From Congeria kusceri (taxonomy: Eukaryota > Mollusca > Bivalvia > Myida > Dreissenidae): a stretch of 64,000 bases of DNA. Within the stretch, counting starts at the first letter, position 1, and every line of letters begins with the position of its first letter. The position numbers and the translations under genes are program-made. The stretch is from the NCBI GenBank assembly GCA_027627225.1, contig CM051028.1, positions 12,397,201-12,461,200 on the forward strand. Reading direction: 5' to 3'. Of the stretch, positions 10,911 through 22,879 are shown one piece after another. The notes beneath the pieces were generated by a model, which saw only the letters and a program-made list of their open reading frames with translations, ran no database searches and had not been told where the DNA came from.

Positions 10911-12250
10911 TTTGACCAGATTGCCACCTTAAAAAAAGTCAAAGAACTTATATTGTGCCCGAAATATGCAATTTTGTATTCCCTTAAACCTCTAAATGTG
11001 AGCAGGCAATGCAAATTGACCACCTGCTGCAGTTTAAAGGCACTCATGACATTATATACTAGAATATATAATTGGTGGCCTGTAATTAAAGAGGCTGCGA
11101 CAAACAAGGTGCTTTAAAGATTTTACACTTTATTGGTTTGAAACAAGCAATTACTGGAAGCTGATTGATTTCTACACTTCAAAGTATCTTTGATCTCCCA
11201 TTTTGACTAATTTGTTAATTGTCATGGATGAAATAGGAATTTTTTTTCTATTAAATTAACATTTTTGGGGTGATTTTTTTTTTAAAATACACAAAAAATA
11301 CATTATCAAAATGGCTTAGAGTAAAAATATCTAACAAAGTCATTCTCTCCTCACCCCACATAAGCCCCCCATACATGTTTGTTTGGTTTGTTTGGGTATT
11401 TTGTCACAAATATTGCAAATATCAGCTTTAATTGTTAGAGGGACATTTAAGCTTCAAGACGCTTGAAATCACCGGCTTCCGACCAAAATCACCTGTGTTT
11501 GAAAATATGAAATAAAATGGCCAAATGGACAGATATACAAGCCAAACTTAATATATTGGTGCAATATGCATGGGAAGATAATTATATGCAAGAAAAACTA
11601 ATTTTAATGAGAACAAATTTCTCTTATAGGTTACAGTATACTAAATATTTCAGGTGTGCAATGCTATACTCTCTAAATAAATCAACACCATTTATTTGAA
11701 GACCCAATTTTCTGTATAGTCACTTGCCATGACTTTATTTTTGAATATTTCTTTGTACGTGTGGTAGGAAAAACATTGTTGTGTACTAAAAATTCACTGT
11801 TTCGCTTGAAGGTTGGAGACTACATGACGAGACTTTGACAGTTGGCAGTATACCTTCAACTGGAGAGTAGCCGGTAAAAAGATGGCCGTAAAACAGTGAA
11901 CTTTGATTCGCGTCGAGTTCTTTCTTACATATCACATGACCTATCTTTTTTATTGTCTAAATCAATTCGGCTCGGAATGCTCTTTAAGAAAAGGTATGGT
12001 TATGAGGGTCTCTACGCGCAAAATGTTGAGTTTATTTTTTGTTGAATTTATTGCTTTTACATTGAATTTGTTAAGGAAATCTTTTAGTATATTGTGACCT
12101 AATTTGACCTCTGTTCTTGTAAACACAGAATTGCGTCCCTTAGATAAATGAGTGAGTCAAAACGGGCTTATCAAAACGGTCAGGAGAAAAACGGTTATAG
12201 CCAAAATTGAATCATCACTCAACGAAGAATACAATATGTATTATAAACGA

Positions 12251-12384
12251 TAATATACGGCAGAGCTGGGCCGGGCGTCTATAATCAGCCCTAACCGTAT
12301 AATGCCCTCGGGCCAAAGGCCCTCGGGCCGTTATATCGGCAGCGGGCCGATTATAGATGCCCGGCCCAGCTCTGCCGTATATTA
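12251..12384. repeat. 134-bp near-complete cruciform (MITE-like foldback)
   Basis: The outer arms TAATATACGGCAGAGCTGGG and its inverted partner ending CCGTATATTA are about 41 bp long with few mismatches. The centre folds again as CCCTCGGGCC/GGCCCTCGGG around AAA. The insert is much more GC-rich than its surroundings. It carries no coding frame. A foldback transposon or a palindromic structural element are the two options. It lies about 150 bp beyond the right edge of the tandem array. Confidence 0.85.
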
Positions 12385-14109
12385 TTGTCTAAATAACCCA
12401 GGCGCTTATTATTACACGTCCGACAACGAAATACAATGAACATTGAATTTAGAAATCCATAGATTTTTGGGAGCAGAACAACAGGGATGGCAGGCTATAA
12501 CACACATGTATCATATTAAACACTACAATTTATATACAAGTCTAAGTGATACCCTCTCACTCATTTTTAGAAAATGTAAAATATTATAAAACTCCATCTG
12601 CTTCCTCTTCAACTAATTGTACATAGATTAAGATGAGTTCCTAAGAGCCAATACCATACACTATTCAACGCGGAAACACACGTCCGGTATCTTCTTTTTG
12701 ATAATATCAGAACTGAATAGTATATATTTTTCTTACTGCGTGCACCAGAGTCCACTCAAAGGCTGCTACGTCACAGGTTTCGGAAAAAGAAAAAAAAAAT
12801 GTATCAAATCTAGTAAAATAATAATTACATGTATATACTTAGATAAAGCCAACAGAAAAAAAACATTGTTGACACATAACCAAATGTTCAAAACACGCTG
12901 AAATAATCATAAGAACGTATTGTTTTAACACAATTTCAAAAGCGACTCGAGACGGTTTCATTTATGTATAACTTAGGTTGTTGTTGTTTTGAGTTACCAC
13001 ATGGCCCATATACCTAATCGATTTGCGGTATTTACACAACATACTCCCAAAAAAAAAATAAGTAGCGTACTGAACTTTTCAAGAGGGGTATACTAGAAAA
13101 TATATTTACCTTTATTGTTTTAATTCAACCAATCTTTACGAATTCTAGTGGTGATGACTTATATGACGTACGTACAAGGTATGTTGGCCATGAGCAAACG
13201 CCAATACGGCAGACGGAGTGTTGGGAAGGGTGTTGTTTGTTTAGGCATATCTTTATAAACGTACAAAACTAAAATCGAGTTTATTACTAAGTTAAGAAAT
13301 ACAAACATGTTAAGATTAAGAATTATTTAAATAAAAGTAAATATTTGTAAGTTGAATACAGGAATAATGAAACTCCAGAGACATCATCAGTAGAGAAACC
13401 CTTATTACCTTTCACTAACACAATTTTACTGCCTTTAAAAGAAATGTTTTATAGTTTGAAAAACATATGGTACAAGTAAGGCTAATTCAAAAACTTTTCT
13501 ATTTCTTTTTCCTGCAATTAATCAATAAAATAGTATGTCCGATCGATCATTCAATTAGTTATCCAAATCTCAGATTCAATGACATCAGTTTATCAAATTT
13601 ATCACATTAAACATTATGCTGCACTTGTTGTAAACGTTGTTACATTAATTTTAAATCACATAATCCAGCAGTAAGGATATAAATAGTTTCTTCTTTATCA
13701 TTAATCGACCTAATATATATTGTGTTCCTTAACCTTTTGTCGGCAAATAAAATATATAACTAAATGTTGATATTCCAAACGTATTAAAATATTAAAAGAT
13801 AAGCATACATTTCTAGACAAGAAAATCATATCTTTGCGTAACATTGGGCACATAACATTCAATGTATAAATATATCAATTTAATACTTGTAACGTATTTC
13901 TTCTTATGTATATATGTCGGTGTTTTTTGAAACAAAACTATTCATTGTCCTTGCTATTCTATATGTCACTTTCACTAAAACAGGATTAACAACGAGTAAG
14001 TAATTATTCGATACATACGTAAATGTTTCAAAGTTATAGTACATTATTCGATTCGTTTGCAAAAATCGTTTTTAACCAAATGTCCCATAATGCATCGTTA
14101 CAATTACGT
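12385..14109. other. Gene-poor AT-rich DNA
   Basis: I see no coding frame with recognisable protein sequence and no structured RNA. Short A and T runs are common (for example near 12790 and 13050). Confidence 0.5.
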
Positions 14110-16895
14110 TTACGTTTTTGGTTCAGGACATGTAGCTGTTTGCCTGCCACACTGCTTAGCAACAGAGTCATATATTTGTCGGGCTTGATGACTGGTAACG
14201 TAAACTTTTCCTTCACCAAACACAAATTTCCTTCCAACCCGAAATAAAACACGTCCGACCCTAAACGTCCAACTCTTCGTATCCATGGCAACGGGATTTC
14301 AGTTATTGTTAACTTGTTGTCATTTTCTTCAATTATAATCTTTCCCGTTTCTATAATTAAGATACGCGTACCGACAATTCCGCTCGTTAATGTTGATGGT
14401 AGACTGGATTGGTTTATGCTTACATCGAATCGATCAACTGCAAAAAAATATATAATGGAGGCATAATGTTAAAGCTGTATTCTACCCAAAGCAAATAAGA
14501 AACCGGCCTGTTTATCAGAAAGAATTTGAAAGCATACGTATTCAACAAATACATTTCTTGATATATGAGCGTTGAGCATTGCATGAACCAACTAATAAAT
14601 TATTTTTCTAATATGTAGCTAATGTTAAATAAGATATCTCTCAACACTAAAGGTGTTTAAAGTTTAACAGAAAATGCAAGTCTTTTCAGTTATTCCTTTA
14701 TGAACTGGTTCATAATTGAAATGCAGTACATGACGTGTACTTGTCATGTGTCTGCTTAGAGAAACTGTTTTGAATTATTAACTTTATGAGAAATAAACAA
14801 ACAATAAATAACAATATTAAAAATATGACATTTTATTATTAAATGTCTTTTCTGATCAAAATCTATTGATGACTATGGTCCTAACGAAACAAAATCGTTA
14901 ATATATTTTATAGTTTACTGTTGATAAACCATTAACTTATGAAAGTGTAGACATTTTCGGTGTTATATTGAATGTAGAAAATTATGCAAAATAAATAGCA
15001 GATTCCCATTTATATTCAATAGTGTGTAAAAACCAATATTGATACATGTAGTGATATGTTTATAAATGAAATAGTTAACATAAAATATTAATATAAACCT
15101 TGACAACCAAGCAAAGTCAAGTGCAACACACAATACTGACCAGCTGCACAAGCGGACCCATTGGGGGGGTGGGGGGGCGGTGGCGCGACGGAAAATATAT
15201 ATTGGCATTTACAAAACTGTTCAATGAGGTACACATTTACTCCAGTAAAACAATACCGACCTAGCCCGCCCCCTACGATTTACCGTAGTACCGGCGCAAA
15301 GGTTCAGCAAACACGATACACAACGCACAGTGGGTATATACCTTTATTTGTAGATGTTATTTGTTTCTTTTACAAATTAAGATATTGCATAAAGGTGCCA
15401 GATGCAATACGTCGTTGGCAAAGAATACCACACAAATTTGAACTTTTCGAATAAATATGATATAAAGTCAGAATAAAGTCAAAGCAGTGAATACTTTCGA
15501 GTTTTCTCAGTTTTGTCTCAATAAATAGTTTTGTTCCCAAAAATCTAGATCGACAAACTTTTCGTTCAATGTTCCATTATCAATCAAACCACATTTTAAT
15601 TGTTTTATACATTTATAAGAAAGATATTACGTAATAAACTAAAGGGGTGTCTACGACGTTGACTCCAATTCCTGGCGATGTCATATATTGACACAAAGTT
15701 GGCATCAACTGCCTTATTCACAACGCAATCATTCGGGTAACTTTTACAATATTTCGTGTAAAAACGTTCGCCTGTCTGTTTGGTTCGATGAAAAAACAAG
15801 TGCATAGCAGATTTAAAGACAATTGATGAGCATGACTGTGAGTTTTTAAATGACATTCACTTCGAAAGGAAATAATTTATGAAAAATACAAATAATTCTC
15901 GATGCGTTTGTTTTTGTGGACAGGCACATGAAACAATGGCAATCTATTACCAAAGCAGGTGCATGACATACAGATGAACCAACATGGTTCAAACAAAATA
16001 TGGCGAAATATTAATTTATAAAGTGAAACAAAGTGCAGTTGATGATGATGATGATGATGATACTAATGATGATGATGACGACGATGTGCACGGATTTATT
16101 ATATATCTTTGATACGGATCTGTAGCAGATCACTGCAGGCCCACGGACAAAATAAAATGGTAAAACTGCACTATCAAACGTTTACGCCCCCACCCCACCC
16201 CCCACTACCCGATATCCTGGGAACCGCCCCTGAGTTGCCAAGAGTAACAGGTTTCGAGAACAGCAACACGCTGCGTTCGGTGAGGAAATTCTGTTCCAAT
16301 CAGATACCAATGACACCTTTCATTATTTAGTCATAACAAAGAGTAACATTATTCTTGTGGTACAACAAATATACGTGTAATCTTAATAGCCGTTTTACCT
16401 GATTTCGGTTCCAACGTATCTTCAACAGCTTCGTAATCATGCAAGTCCTCCTCGTCATCAAGAGCACCAACTGTTGTTTCGGCCGTGTTCTTGTTCTCAT
16501 TTGTAACTGTTTTCTTCCCCATTTCAGAGGTTTTTGCACTATCATCTACATCTTCATTTTCGTAACCAGTTTTTGTCCCAGGATTCGTGACAATTTCGTA
16601 AGACGACGGCTCTTTGAATTTTATAACCTTGTTACAGATTGCTTTCCGCTAAACTCTTTTCAGTATAGTGTTGTGCGCAGCCGGTATTTGATTTACTATC
16701 ACTGTGATTGGATTTATCAACCTTTGATAGGTAATGACTTGCTAATAATTTGAATGTGTTATGCATTGTAAGACACCCGATACACAAGTGCTGTGCACAT
16801 TGTTTGCAAAAGAAAATGTTCACTAAAGATTACGTATCACATATCTCACACTGGTCAAACAGTTCCTTGCTGTTTCCAATTAATTGAGCTTCCAT
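14110..16895 (-). pseudogene. B-box / IRS-type PTB gene, paralogue A, decayed
   Basis: Exon 1 is about 16399-16895 and starts at ATG 16895. It encodes a B-box-type Cys/His array (CEIC, FFCKQC, HLCIGC, then His), followed by an acidic linker (for example DDEEDLHDYEAVED) ending at donor CAG|GTAAAA in phase 1. Exon 2 is 14110-14437, with acceptor TTTTTGCAG, and encodes a PTB-like fold with the PWIRRVG segment matching the IRS/DOK PTB core. Breaks: an in-frame TAA at 16830-16832, a reading-frame change between the B-box and the linker (about 16630-16720), and a 1-bp loss near 14235 before the GRKF/FGEG segment. The intron contains a GAT microsatellite (16038-16086). It is the most damaged of the three paralogues. 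Confidence 0.75.
16038..16086. repeat. GAT/GAC trinucleotide microsatellite
   Basis: Uninterrupted and then imperfect GAT units inside the intron of paralogue A. Confidence 0.9.
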
Positions 16896-17101
16896 TGCGT
16901 TATATTTTAACCAAATGGACTGAGTTAAACAAGGAACACTTCTCAGTGAGTTATCATTAATTTGACCTCAACGAATTTAAAGCTTAGTGTATCTATCTGT
17001 TAACAGTAATCCGAATATGTAGACATCGGAGATGAATTGGCACTTATCAACAATTTTCTCAATAAGTAATCTATATGTAGATTTGTCCACGTTATATCGA
17101 T

Positions 17102-17468
17102 TACTGTAGAATACTTTAAATTCGCGAGGACGAAATTTCGCGTTTTTTTCCCAAAATGATCAGATTTTTTAATTCGCGTGTTATTGAATTCGCATAAACG
17201 TCCTGACGCGAATTCAAACTGAAAGTACATTGACCTAAAAGGAAAATTGTTATTGATAGCGTCATCCTACCATGAAGGAAAAATAATGTTATTTTTCGGA
17301 TCAACATATCGATGATTAATTGATTTTAAATTAACATGTAATTCATTAACTAGTATCGCAAATGTTTTTGTTACGGCTAAGCGCGAAAAACTACAACGCA
17401 CAGTAACAAGTCAGGTTTGTCGCACATTTATTCGCACTGGTTTTGCATTCGCGAGGAACTCTACAGTA
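17102..17468. mobile_element. MITE-like element with TACTGTAGA ends
   Basis: TACTGTAGA at 17102-17110 and TCTACAGTA at 17460-17468 form terminal inverted repeats. Inside, near both ends, is ATTCGCGAGG and several TTCGCG motifs. There is no coding frame. Length and structure fit a non-autonomous DNA element; I recall similar TTCGCGAGGA repeats from mollusc DNA but cannot name the family. Confidence 0.6.
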
Positions 17469-19932
17469 CATGAAAACATTCGATTTTACTATCAGTACGT
17501 GTGCGCAAACAAACACAAATCTACTGAACCTATTGCATTTTAAGAAACCTCACTGTACAACCTTATCTTGCCTTTATTGATTCAGGTAGTCAGTTTAGAT
17601 TGTTGACATAAATCATTGAATCGGTAAGTTAAAATCCAATTTTATCCGGTTCTGTTAGTTTCATTTCATTAACAAATAGTATTATTATATTTGTATTTAA
17701 CCGTCATAATTTGTCACCTTCCTTAAATTTGAAATCTTATGTTTGACCATCTGTGCAATTTCAAATTCAATGAAATACCGTAAACAATTAGACACTAAGA
17801 TAACATTACATGTATAAACAAATGCTTTCTTAGGCGTAAATAAAAGGTTTGTTCATGAAGCCCGACTACATTAACAAAAATGCCCCGACCCTAAAACATT
17901 TTATTGGGTTTGTCAGATTTATTTTTGTTTTATTTACCTTTTTCAATAATTAAATGTGTTTTTGATAAATAAGTGTTTTGTTTCGATAGTATCCACTTAT
18001 TAACAATGTTTAAGGATATTACTGATATGTTTTGAATATTTATTCAGTTTTAGAATCTTTAAGTTGACCATTCACCAAAAAAAACAAAAACATTCCGACC
18101 AACTTACCCTAATTTGTTGCGGCATGTTACCTGAAACAAACATATTTTTTACGCCTTATTGCTAGTACTGTCTTTGTTAAAGCAATATGTGGAAGTGACT
18201 TTTATATTTATACAAATAACATTGCCTACCAGGCCTTGTTTTACCTAAGGCCAGATCTCTACGGTAAATAAATCATAGGAGTTTTCCATCTCATGCCGGA
18301 GAAGTTCAACGAACGTCGAACATGGGGCCTATGTGCTTTTGCTGGCGAAATGGAGGGTGAATGATTAGCTACAGTCTAATTGGAAATACATTAACGGTTA
18401 CCAAAAACGCTAAATTGTCATTTTATCAAAAGAAAGCTGTGCATATGTCATGCCGCTGCGTGTTTCATAGTGCCTGATAAACGTGTTTAGACCGCTCGAC
18501 AAATGTCTCAAAGAGGATAATGTATTACTAGTAATCGTCTACAAAACATTATGTAGTGCACGCATATGTCATGCCGCTGTTTAAGCTTTTATGTAAGTAG
18601 GGAGACGTTGGACAAGAGCTCCAAAGGATGCCCGAAAAGACCGTATTCGCGGGTCAAAAAAATACCCACGATTCTGGGCCAAAGTTTTTGTCAACGGTAC
18701 CAGGTCGGACCGCTATTTTACGAAAAGGGAGATCACTGTATTAACTTAAACTAAGATTAAACAAACCCTGCAAAATTTACTTCCGAGATTTCTTTCCAAT
18801 CAACATAAATTAAGCTAATAGACGCACCAAAGACTTTTGGGTCGCCGGGATGCGCTTATTATGGATTCAAATCCGAAATTGGTAAGGAAATATGGACAAA
18901 AAATGGCTGTTCGCAAAATATGAACTTGTCTATAAAACTGGATCGACTTCAAATTCGAGAAGGCATTTAGGGCGAAAACATTCACATGTTAAATTGGCTT
19001 CTTCATCCCAAAGTAAGGGAAGCTGTGTTCCTGTTCGAAAGTTAAAATGTTACTGCACTTTTTTGTATATGTTTCTAGCCAGTGAATGGTGTTTTAAGAA
19101 GGACCTTTTTCATGACTAACATTTGCTGATTACAATCAAGACTATGGCAAATACTAAATAAATGATTATGTTTTGTACATTATTCAGTCATAATAAGAAA
19201 AATCTATATTTCTGACTTGTCGACATGAAATGCGCTAAAGAAAAAGGTTATTTAATGTAGGTAAACTTTTTAAAGACTTTAACTTGTGTAATAACCGACC
19301 CGATCAGACCCAAAATTATGCGAACTTTAAAATTTTGACCCGGCGTCCCGACCCGAAGAACTTTTTGATCCGTTGGTTCCCTATCGTCTACAAGACAGTG
19401 TGCGGTGCGTTAGCAGAGAACTGACGATATATGTTTACTGGTACTTGCTATACAAAATATAACTCGATTGTAACCAAAGCAGACATGGTGTGCCTGAATC
19501 TGCATTCACGTTAAATACCCTTATTAAAATATGATAATATTATAGTCACTTAAATCCTACGTGCACATTGATATATATAAATTAAAATATTTGAATTCTC
19601 TCGCAACCCGTAGTTGCAAGATTTCGTTTGATTCTTTGTCTAAGTCACTTTTCATACATTTGAGAACTAGACATGTTCATGTTTCTTATTTTATAACAAT
19701 TTTCGAAACCATATCTGTTCATGCAATGTATCTGCACTTGAAATCAATATTAGCTATAATGCTATAAACAAGTTTTACAATTTATTAATGCATACTTATA
19801 TTAAATGGTGAAATATCTCCTGTAAAACGTTGATTCGTCTGTACACATTTCCAAGTAAGCTTTTCAAAACTTTGATTGACCAAGTGGCGTTTTTGTGCAT
19901 TGTTACCTATAGAAAGAGTTGTGTGTTTCATT
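17469..19932. other. Intergenic region between paralogues A and B
   Basis: Mostly unrecognised. At 18892-18993 the + strand frame contains KTGSTSNSRRHLGRKH, which resembles the second half of a BED-type zinc finger as found in hAT-type transposases. The expected first Cys pair is missing, so it would be a relic. ATATGTCATGCCGCTG occurs twice (about 18443 and 18565). Confidence 0.3.
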
Positions 19933-20351
19933 TCATGTGTACATACTTTTAGCAAGCAAGTCGTATATTTGCTTAGCATGCCCGCTGACAATGCATATCC
20001 GTCCTTCTCCAAATTCACATTGCCTTCCTAGATCACAATACAATAAAGGAAGTCCTTTTCGCCCAAACTGTCGTATCCATGGAAACGGAAATTCATTTAT
20101 ACATGCTTTAGTGTCCTTGTGTTCAAAAACAATCTTTGTCGTTTCTATAGCTAAAATCCGCTCACCCACTATTTTGCTTCTTTCTGCTAGAGGCGTGTTT
20201 TGTACTATCACCGCGAAACGACTGCCTGTAAAATGGAATACAAAGAAATAACCCAGCGCACGATACTAAGATGTCCATTTTTGTAACGTTTAAGCTGCAC
20301 CCGTTGTGTTCTGTTTAGAAATTTAGAAAATCTTCTACGTATTCTTCTACA

Positions 20352-20600
20352 ACAACAACAACAATTACTGCTAGTACTATTAGTACTACTACAACAACAA
20401 CTACTACTATTACTACTACTACTACTAGTACTACTACTACTGCTACATTACTACTACTACTACCATTACTACTACTACTATTATTACTACTACTCCTACT
20501 ACTCTACTACTACTACTCCTACTACTACTACTACTACTACTACTACTAATACTAATACTGCTACTAATACTACTACTAATGCTGCTAACACTACTACTAG
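20352..20600. repeat. TAC/ACT trinucleotide microsatellite
   Basis: Long imperfect run of ACT/TAC units with ACA and AAT interruptions, in the intron of paralogue B. Confidence 0.92.
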
Positions 20601-21540
20601 TAATGATAACAATACTGGGATAATCTATCCTACTGTTCGAATAACCATGTCCTGATGACTTAGGTGATAAAACAGCACAAGGATGAATATTTGTAAGAAA
20701 ACTATTGTTGTAAGAACATATACCAAAATAGAAAACGTAAATACTATTCTGTACGTTTTACACTCCCAAACAATGGACTTACTTCGTTGTTTTGTCCTTA
20801 GGTGAATATTTGCCACCGTGATAATGTCTACACCAATGAAAACGTAAATAATTTCCTGCTGATATTCAGACACCAGTTAAAGTATAAATACTATTTCACA
20901 ATAGTTATTAAATCAAACAACAGTCTAATGTATGGATTGATCTAAATATAATATATTAACTGATTAACCCATAGTTTATGTGCAATATTCTTTAATAAGA
21001 CATCATATGTGTAAAAAATTACATCATTTGAAGATGTTTTGTTTCATGTTAAATCTTTTAAATATTATTTAATATTTTAAATCAGCTCCTTCATAGTTCG
21101 ATGAATTCATACATGTATTAAATCAATCGGTTGAATTAAACTTTGCCACGCAAAGAATGTAAAGTCGTGTAGACAAACACTTCCCTAAAATGATTATTTC
21201 CATTAAAATATTTCGAATGTGTAAACGTGCGGTGCAATATGGCTCCATAAGTGTGTTTAATAATGTTTTAAGCATTTGTGAAATACTGGATATCCATTCG
21301 GTGTGGCATTCTAGCTCAACAATAACGTAATCTTAAGCTTCATGAAACATCTAATTTAATGTAGATCTATAACACTATTTATTATTTGCAACTTCCATAC
21401 TGCGACACAAATCTACAACCAACCAACAAAAACATAGTATTCATACGTTATAGCAGCCCACACACATGGGCCGGGAATTATTGATGGTTCTCAGCATACA
21501 TACCTGTGCCGGGAATTAGTGATGGTTCTCAGCATACATA

Positions 21541-21800
21541 TGAGGCGTGTCGTGGGAAAACCGGGCCTCATGCATGTGCGTAAAGTGTCGTCCCGGATTA
21601 GTCTGTGCAGTCCGCACAAGCTAATTCAGGACGATACTTTCCGCTTTTATGATATTTTCTGTTTCTAGGAAGCCTCTTCTAAGCATAAATCCACTGTAAG
21701 CGTAAAGTGCCGTCCCGGATTAGCCTTTGCGAACTACACAGGCTAATCCGGGACGACACTACTCACATGTATTAAGCCCGGTTTTCCCACAACACGGCTA
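21541..21800. mobile_element. MITE with two internal GTGTCGTCCC palindromes
   Basis: Terminal inverted repeats GTGTCGTGGGAAAACCGGGC and its partner GCCCGGTTTTCCCACAACAC bracket two palindromes built on GTCGTCCCGGATTAG and GGCTAATCCGGGACGAC. It sits in the intron of paralogue B, just beside the exon 1 donor, among several copies of CGGGAATTAGTGATGGTTCT. I recall near-identical, very abundant repeats from bivalve genomes; the element itself has no gene. Confidence 0.8.
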
Positions 21801-21899
21801 ATAAATATTTCGGGAATTAGTGATTGTTCTTGGGATACATACCTTTGCCGGGATTTAGTGATGGTTCCGACTTGGACTCGTCAGTTTCCTCATACGAGT

Positions 21900-22320
21900 A
21901 CAGGACAGCTCTTCTGTTGGCTTTTTTAACACTAACTTCATTAACATGCTTGTCTTTATGATCAGGATTTTCCTCATTATCTCGCAGCCTAAATCCAGTC
22001 TGCTTGTGGGAGTCTGAACAGCTTTCAGTTAACCAGTGTTCTAGTAGTTTTGAGCGAATTTCTTCATCTTTGAGAACAGAATCGTAAAGTTCATTTTTTG
22101 ACAAATGTTTGTCGCCATCACTTCCAACACTAACTTCATTAACAGGCTTGTCTTTATGATCAGGATTTTCCTCATTATCTCGCAGCCTAAGTCCAGTCTG
22201 TTTGTGGGAGTCTGAACAGCTATCAGTTAACCAGTGTTCTAGTAGTTTTTAGCGAATTTCTTCATCTTTGAGAACATAATCGTAAAGTTCATTTTTTGAC
22301 AAATGTTTGTCGCCATCATT
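21900..22320 (-). repeat. In-frame tandem duplication of about 60 codons in paralogue B exon 1
   Basis: Two copies of GDKHLSKNELYD followed by LKDEEIR, KLLEHWLT, CSDSHKQTG and RDNEENPDHKDK lie in the same frame. The copies are about 93-95 percent alike by eye. The duplicated stretch is charged and low in hydrophobics, so probably a flexible linker between the B-box and the PTB domain. Confidence 0.85.
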
Positions 22321-22879
22321 TCCATTACCCGGTTGGTTTTCTTCAAAAGTATTTGCTTCATTACCCACTTTCAAGTGTGTTAAATTATCTTCCATAAGAA
22401 CATAATCATACTGATGACGTGTTTTGCCTCGTCCATCTGAAACCACGAAACCACTTTTGTTTTTGTATTATAAGACTTCATTCACTTTAGATATAGTATG
22501 ACCTTTCAGTAATTTTAAATTACTGTGCAGTTTAAAACACGATGTGCACAAACTCTGCGTGCACTGTTCACAGTAGAACGTATCTGTTAATACTGCATAC
22601 TGGCAGATATCGCACGGGTGACAAACAGTCCCCAAATTGTCATCGCGTGTAGTGCTCATGTTCTAACACATAATCAAGTTCCTCTGCAAAAGAAAATGAA
22701 CATATTAACACTATGCACATCAGAGCCCAGTTCAAATCACACATTAACCCGGAAATTATAGTTTGAACATATACACACGATTGCTACGTATAGGATTTTG
22801 TAGGTGTATCATGTGTGTATGTTAACTTCGTTCATACTATTTGTTGTTGATTTGAGATAGTGTTATATGATCAGCATTA

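Larger units (their letters stand above)
248..12102. repeat. Head-to-tail tandem array of a 3.79 kb two-gene unit, 3.12 copies
   Basis: Copy 1 is 248-4040 (3793 bp), copy 2 is 4041-7834 (3794), copy 3 is 7835-11628 (3794) and partial copy 4 is 11629-12102 (474). Each begins with GGTTACAGTATACTAAAT; the array ends at GTGACCTAA, after which copy 4 diverges from the others. Copies are nearly identical by eye, with only scattered substitutions. The single net indel is a C missing near 2772 in copy 1. Every full unit carries one nuclease gene on + and one transposase gene on -, converging with about 60 bp between their stop codons. I see no obvious target-site duplication at 248 or 12102. Recent amplification is inferred from the low divergence; assembly collapse or expansion cannot be excluded. 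Confidence 0.96.
19933..22659 (-). pseudogene. B-box / IRS-type PTB gene, paralogue B, two in-frame stops
   Basis: Exon 1 is 21843-22659, from ATG 22659. It holds the B-box (CDIC, FYCEQC, SLCTSC, LH, GH) and then a long acidic linker containing a tandem duplication of about 60 residues (see separate entry). It ends at a consensus donor AAAG|GTATGT in phase 1. Exon 2 is 19933-20225, with acceptor TTTTACAG|GC, and encodes an intact PTB exon of the IRS/DOK type (PFPWIRQFG, then GRQCEFGEG, with both pTyr-type arginines). Exon 1 is open in a single frame except for TAA at 22468-22470 and TAA at 22249-22251. The second is a single G-to-T difference (+ strand) from its tandem partner. It may be a pseudogene or a polymorphic null; a shortened product from an internal start is also possible. 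Confidence 0.78.

Noticed and set aside
248..12102. Ribosomal or histone gene cluster
   Set aside because: The unit length might suggest it, but neither rRNA nor histone sequence is present.
14963..15454. Overlapping ~80-100 codon frames around a G-rich run at 15165-15182
   Set aside because: Low-complexity translations with no family features.
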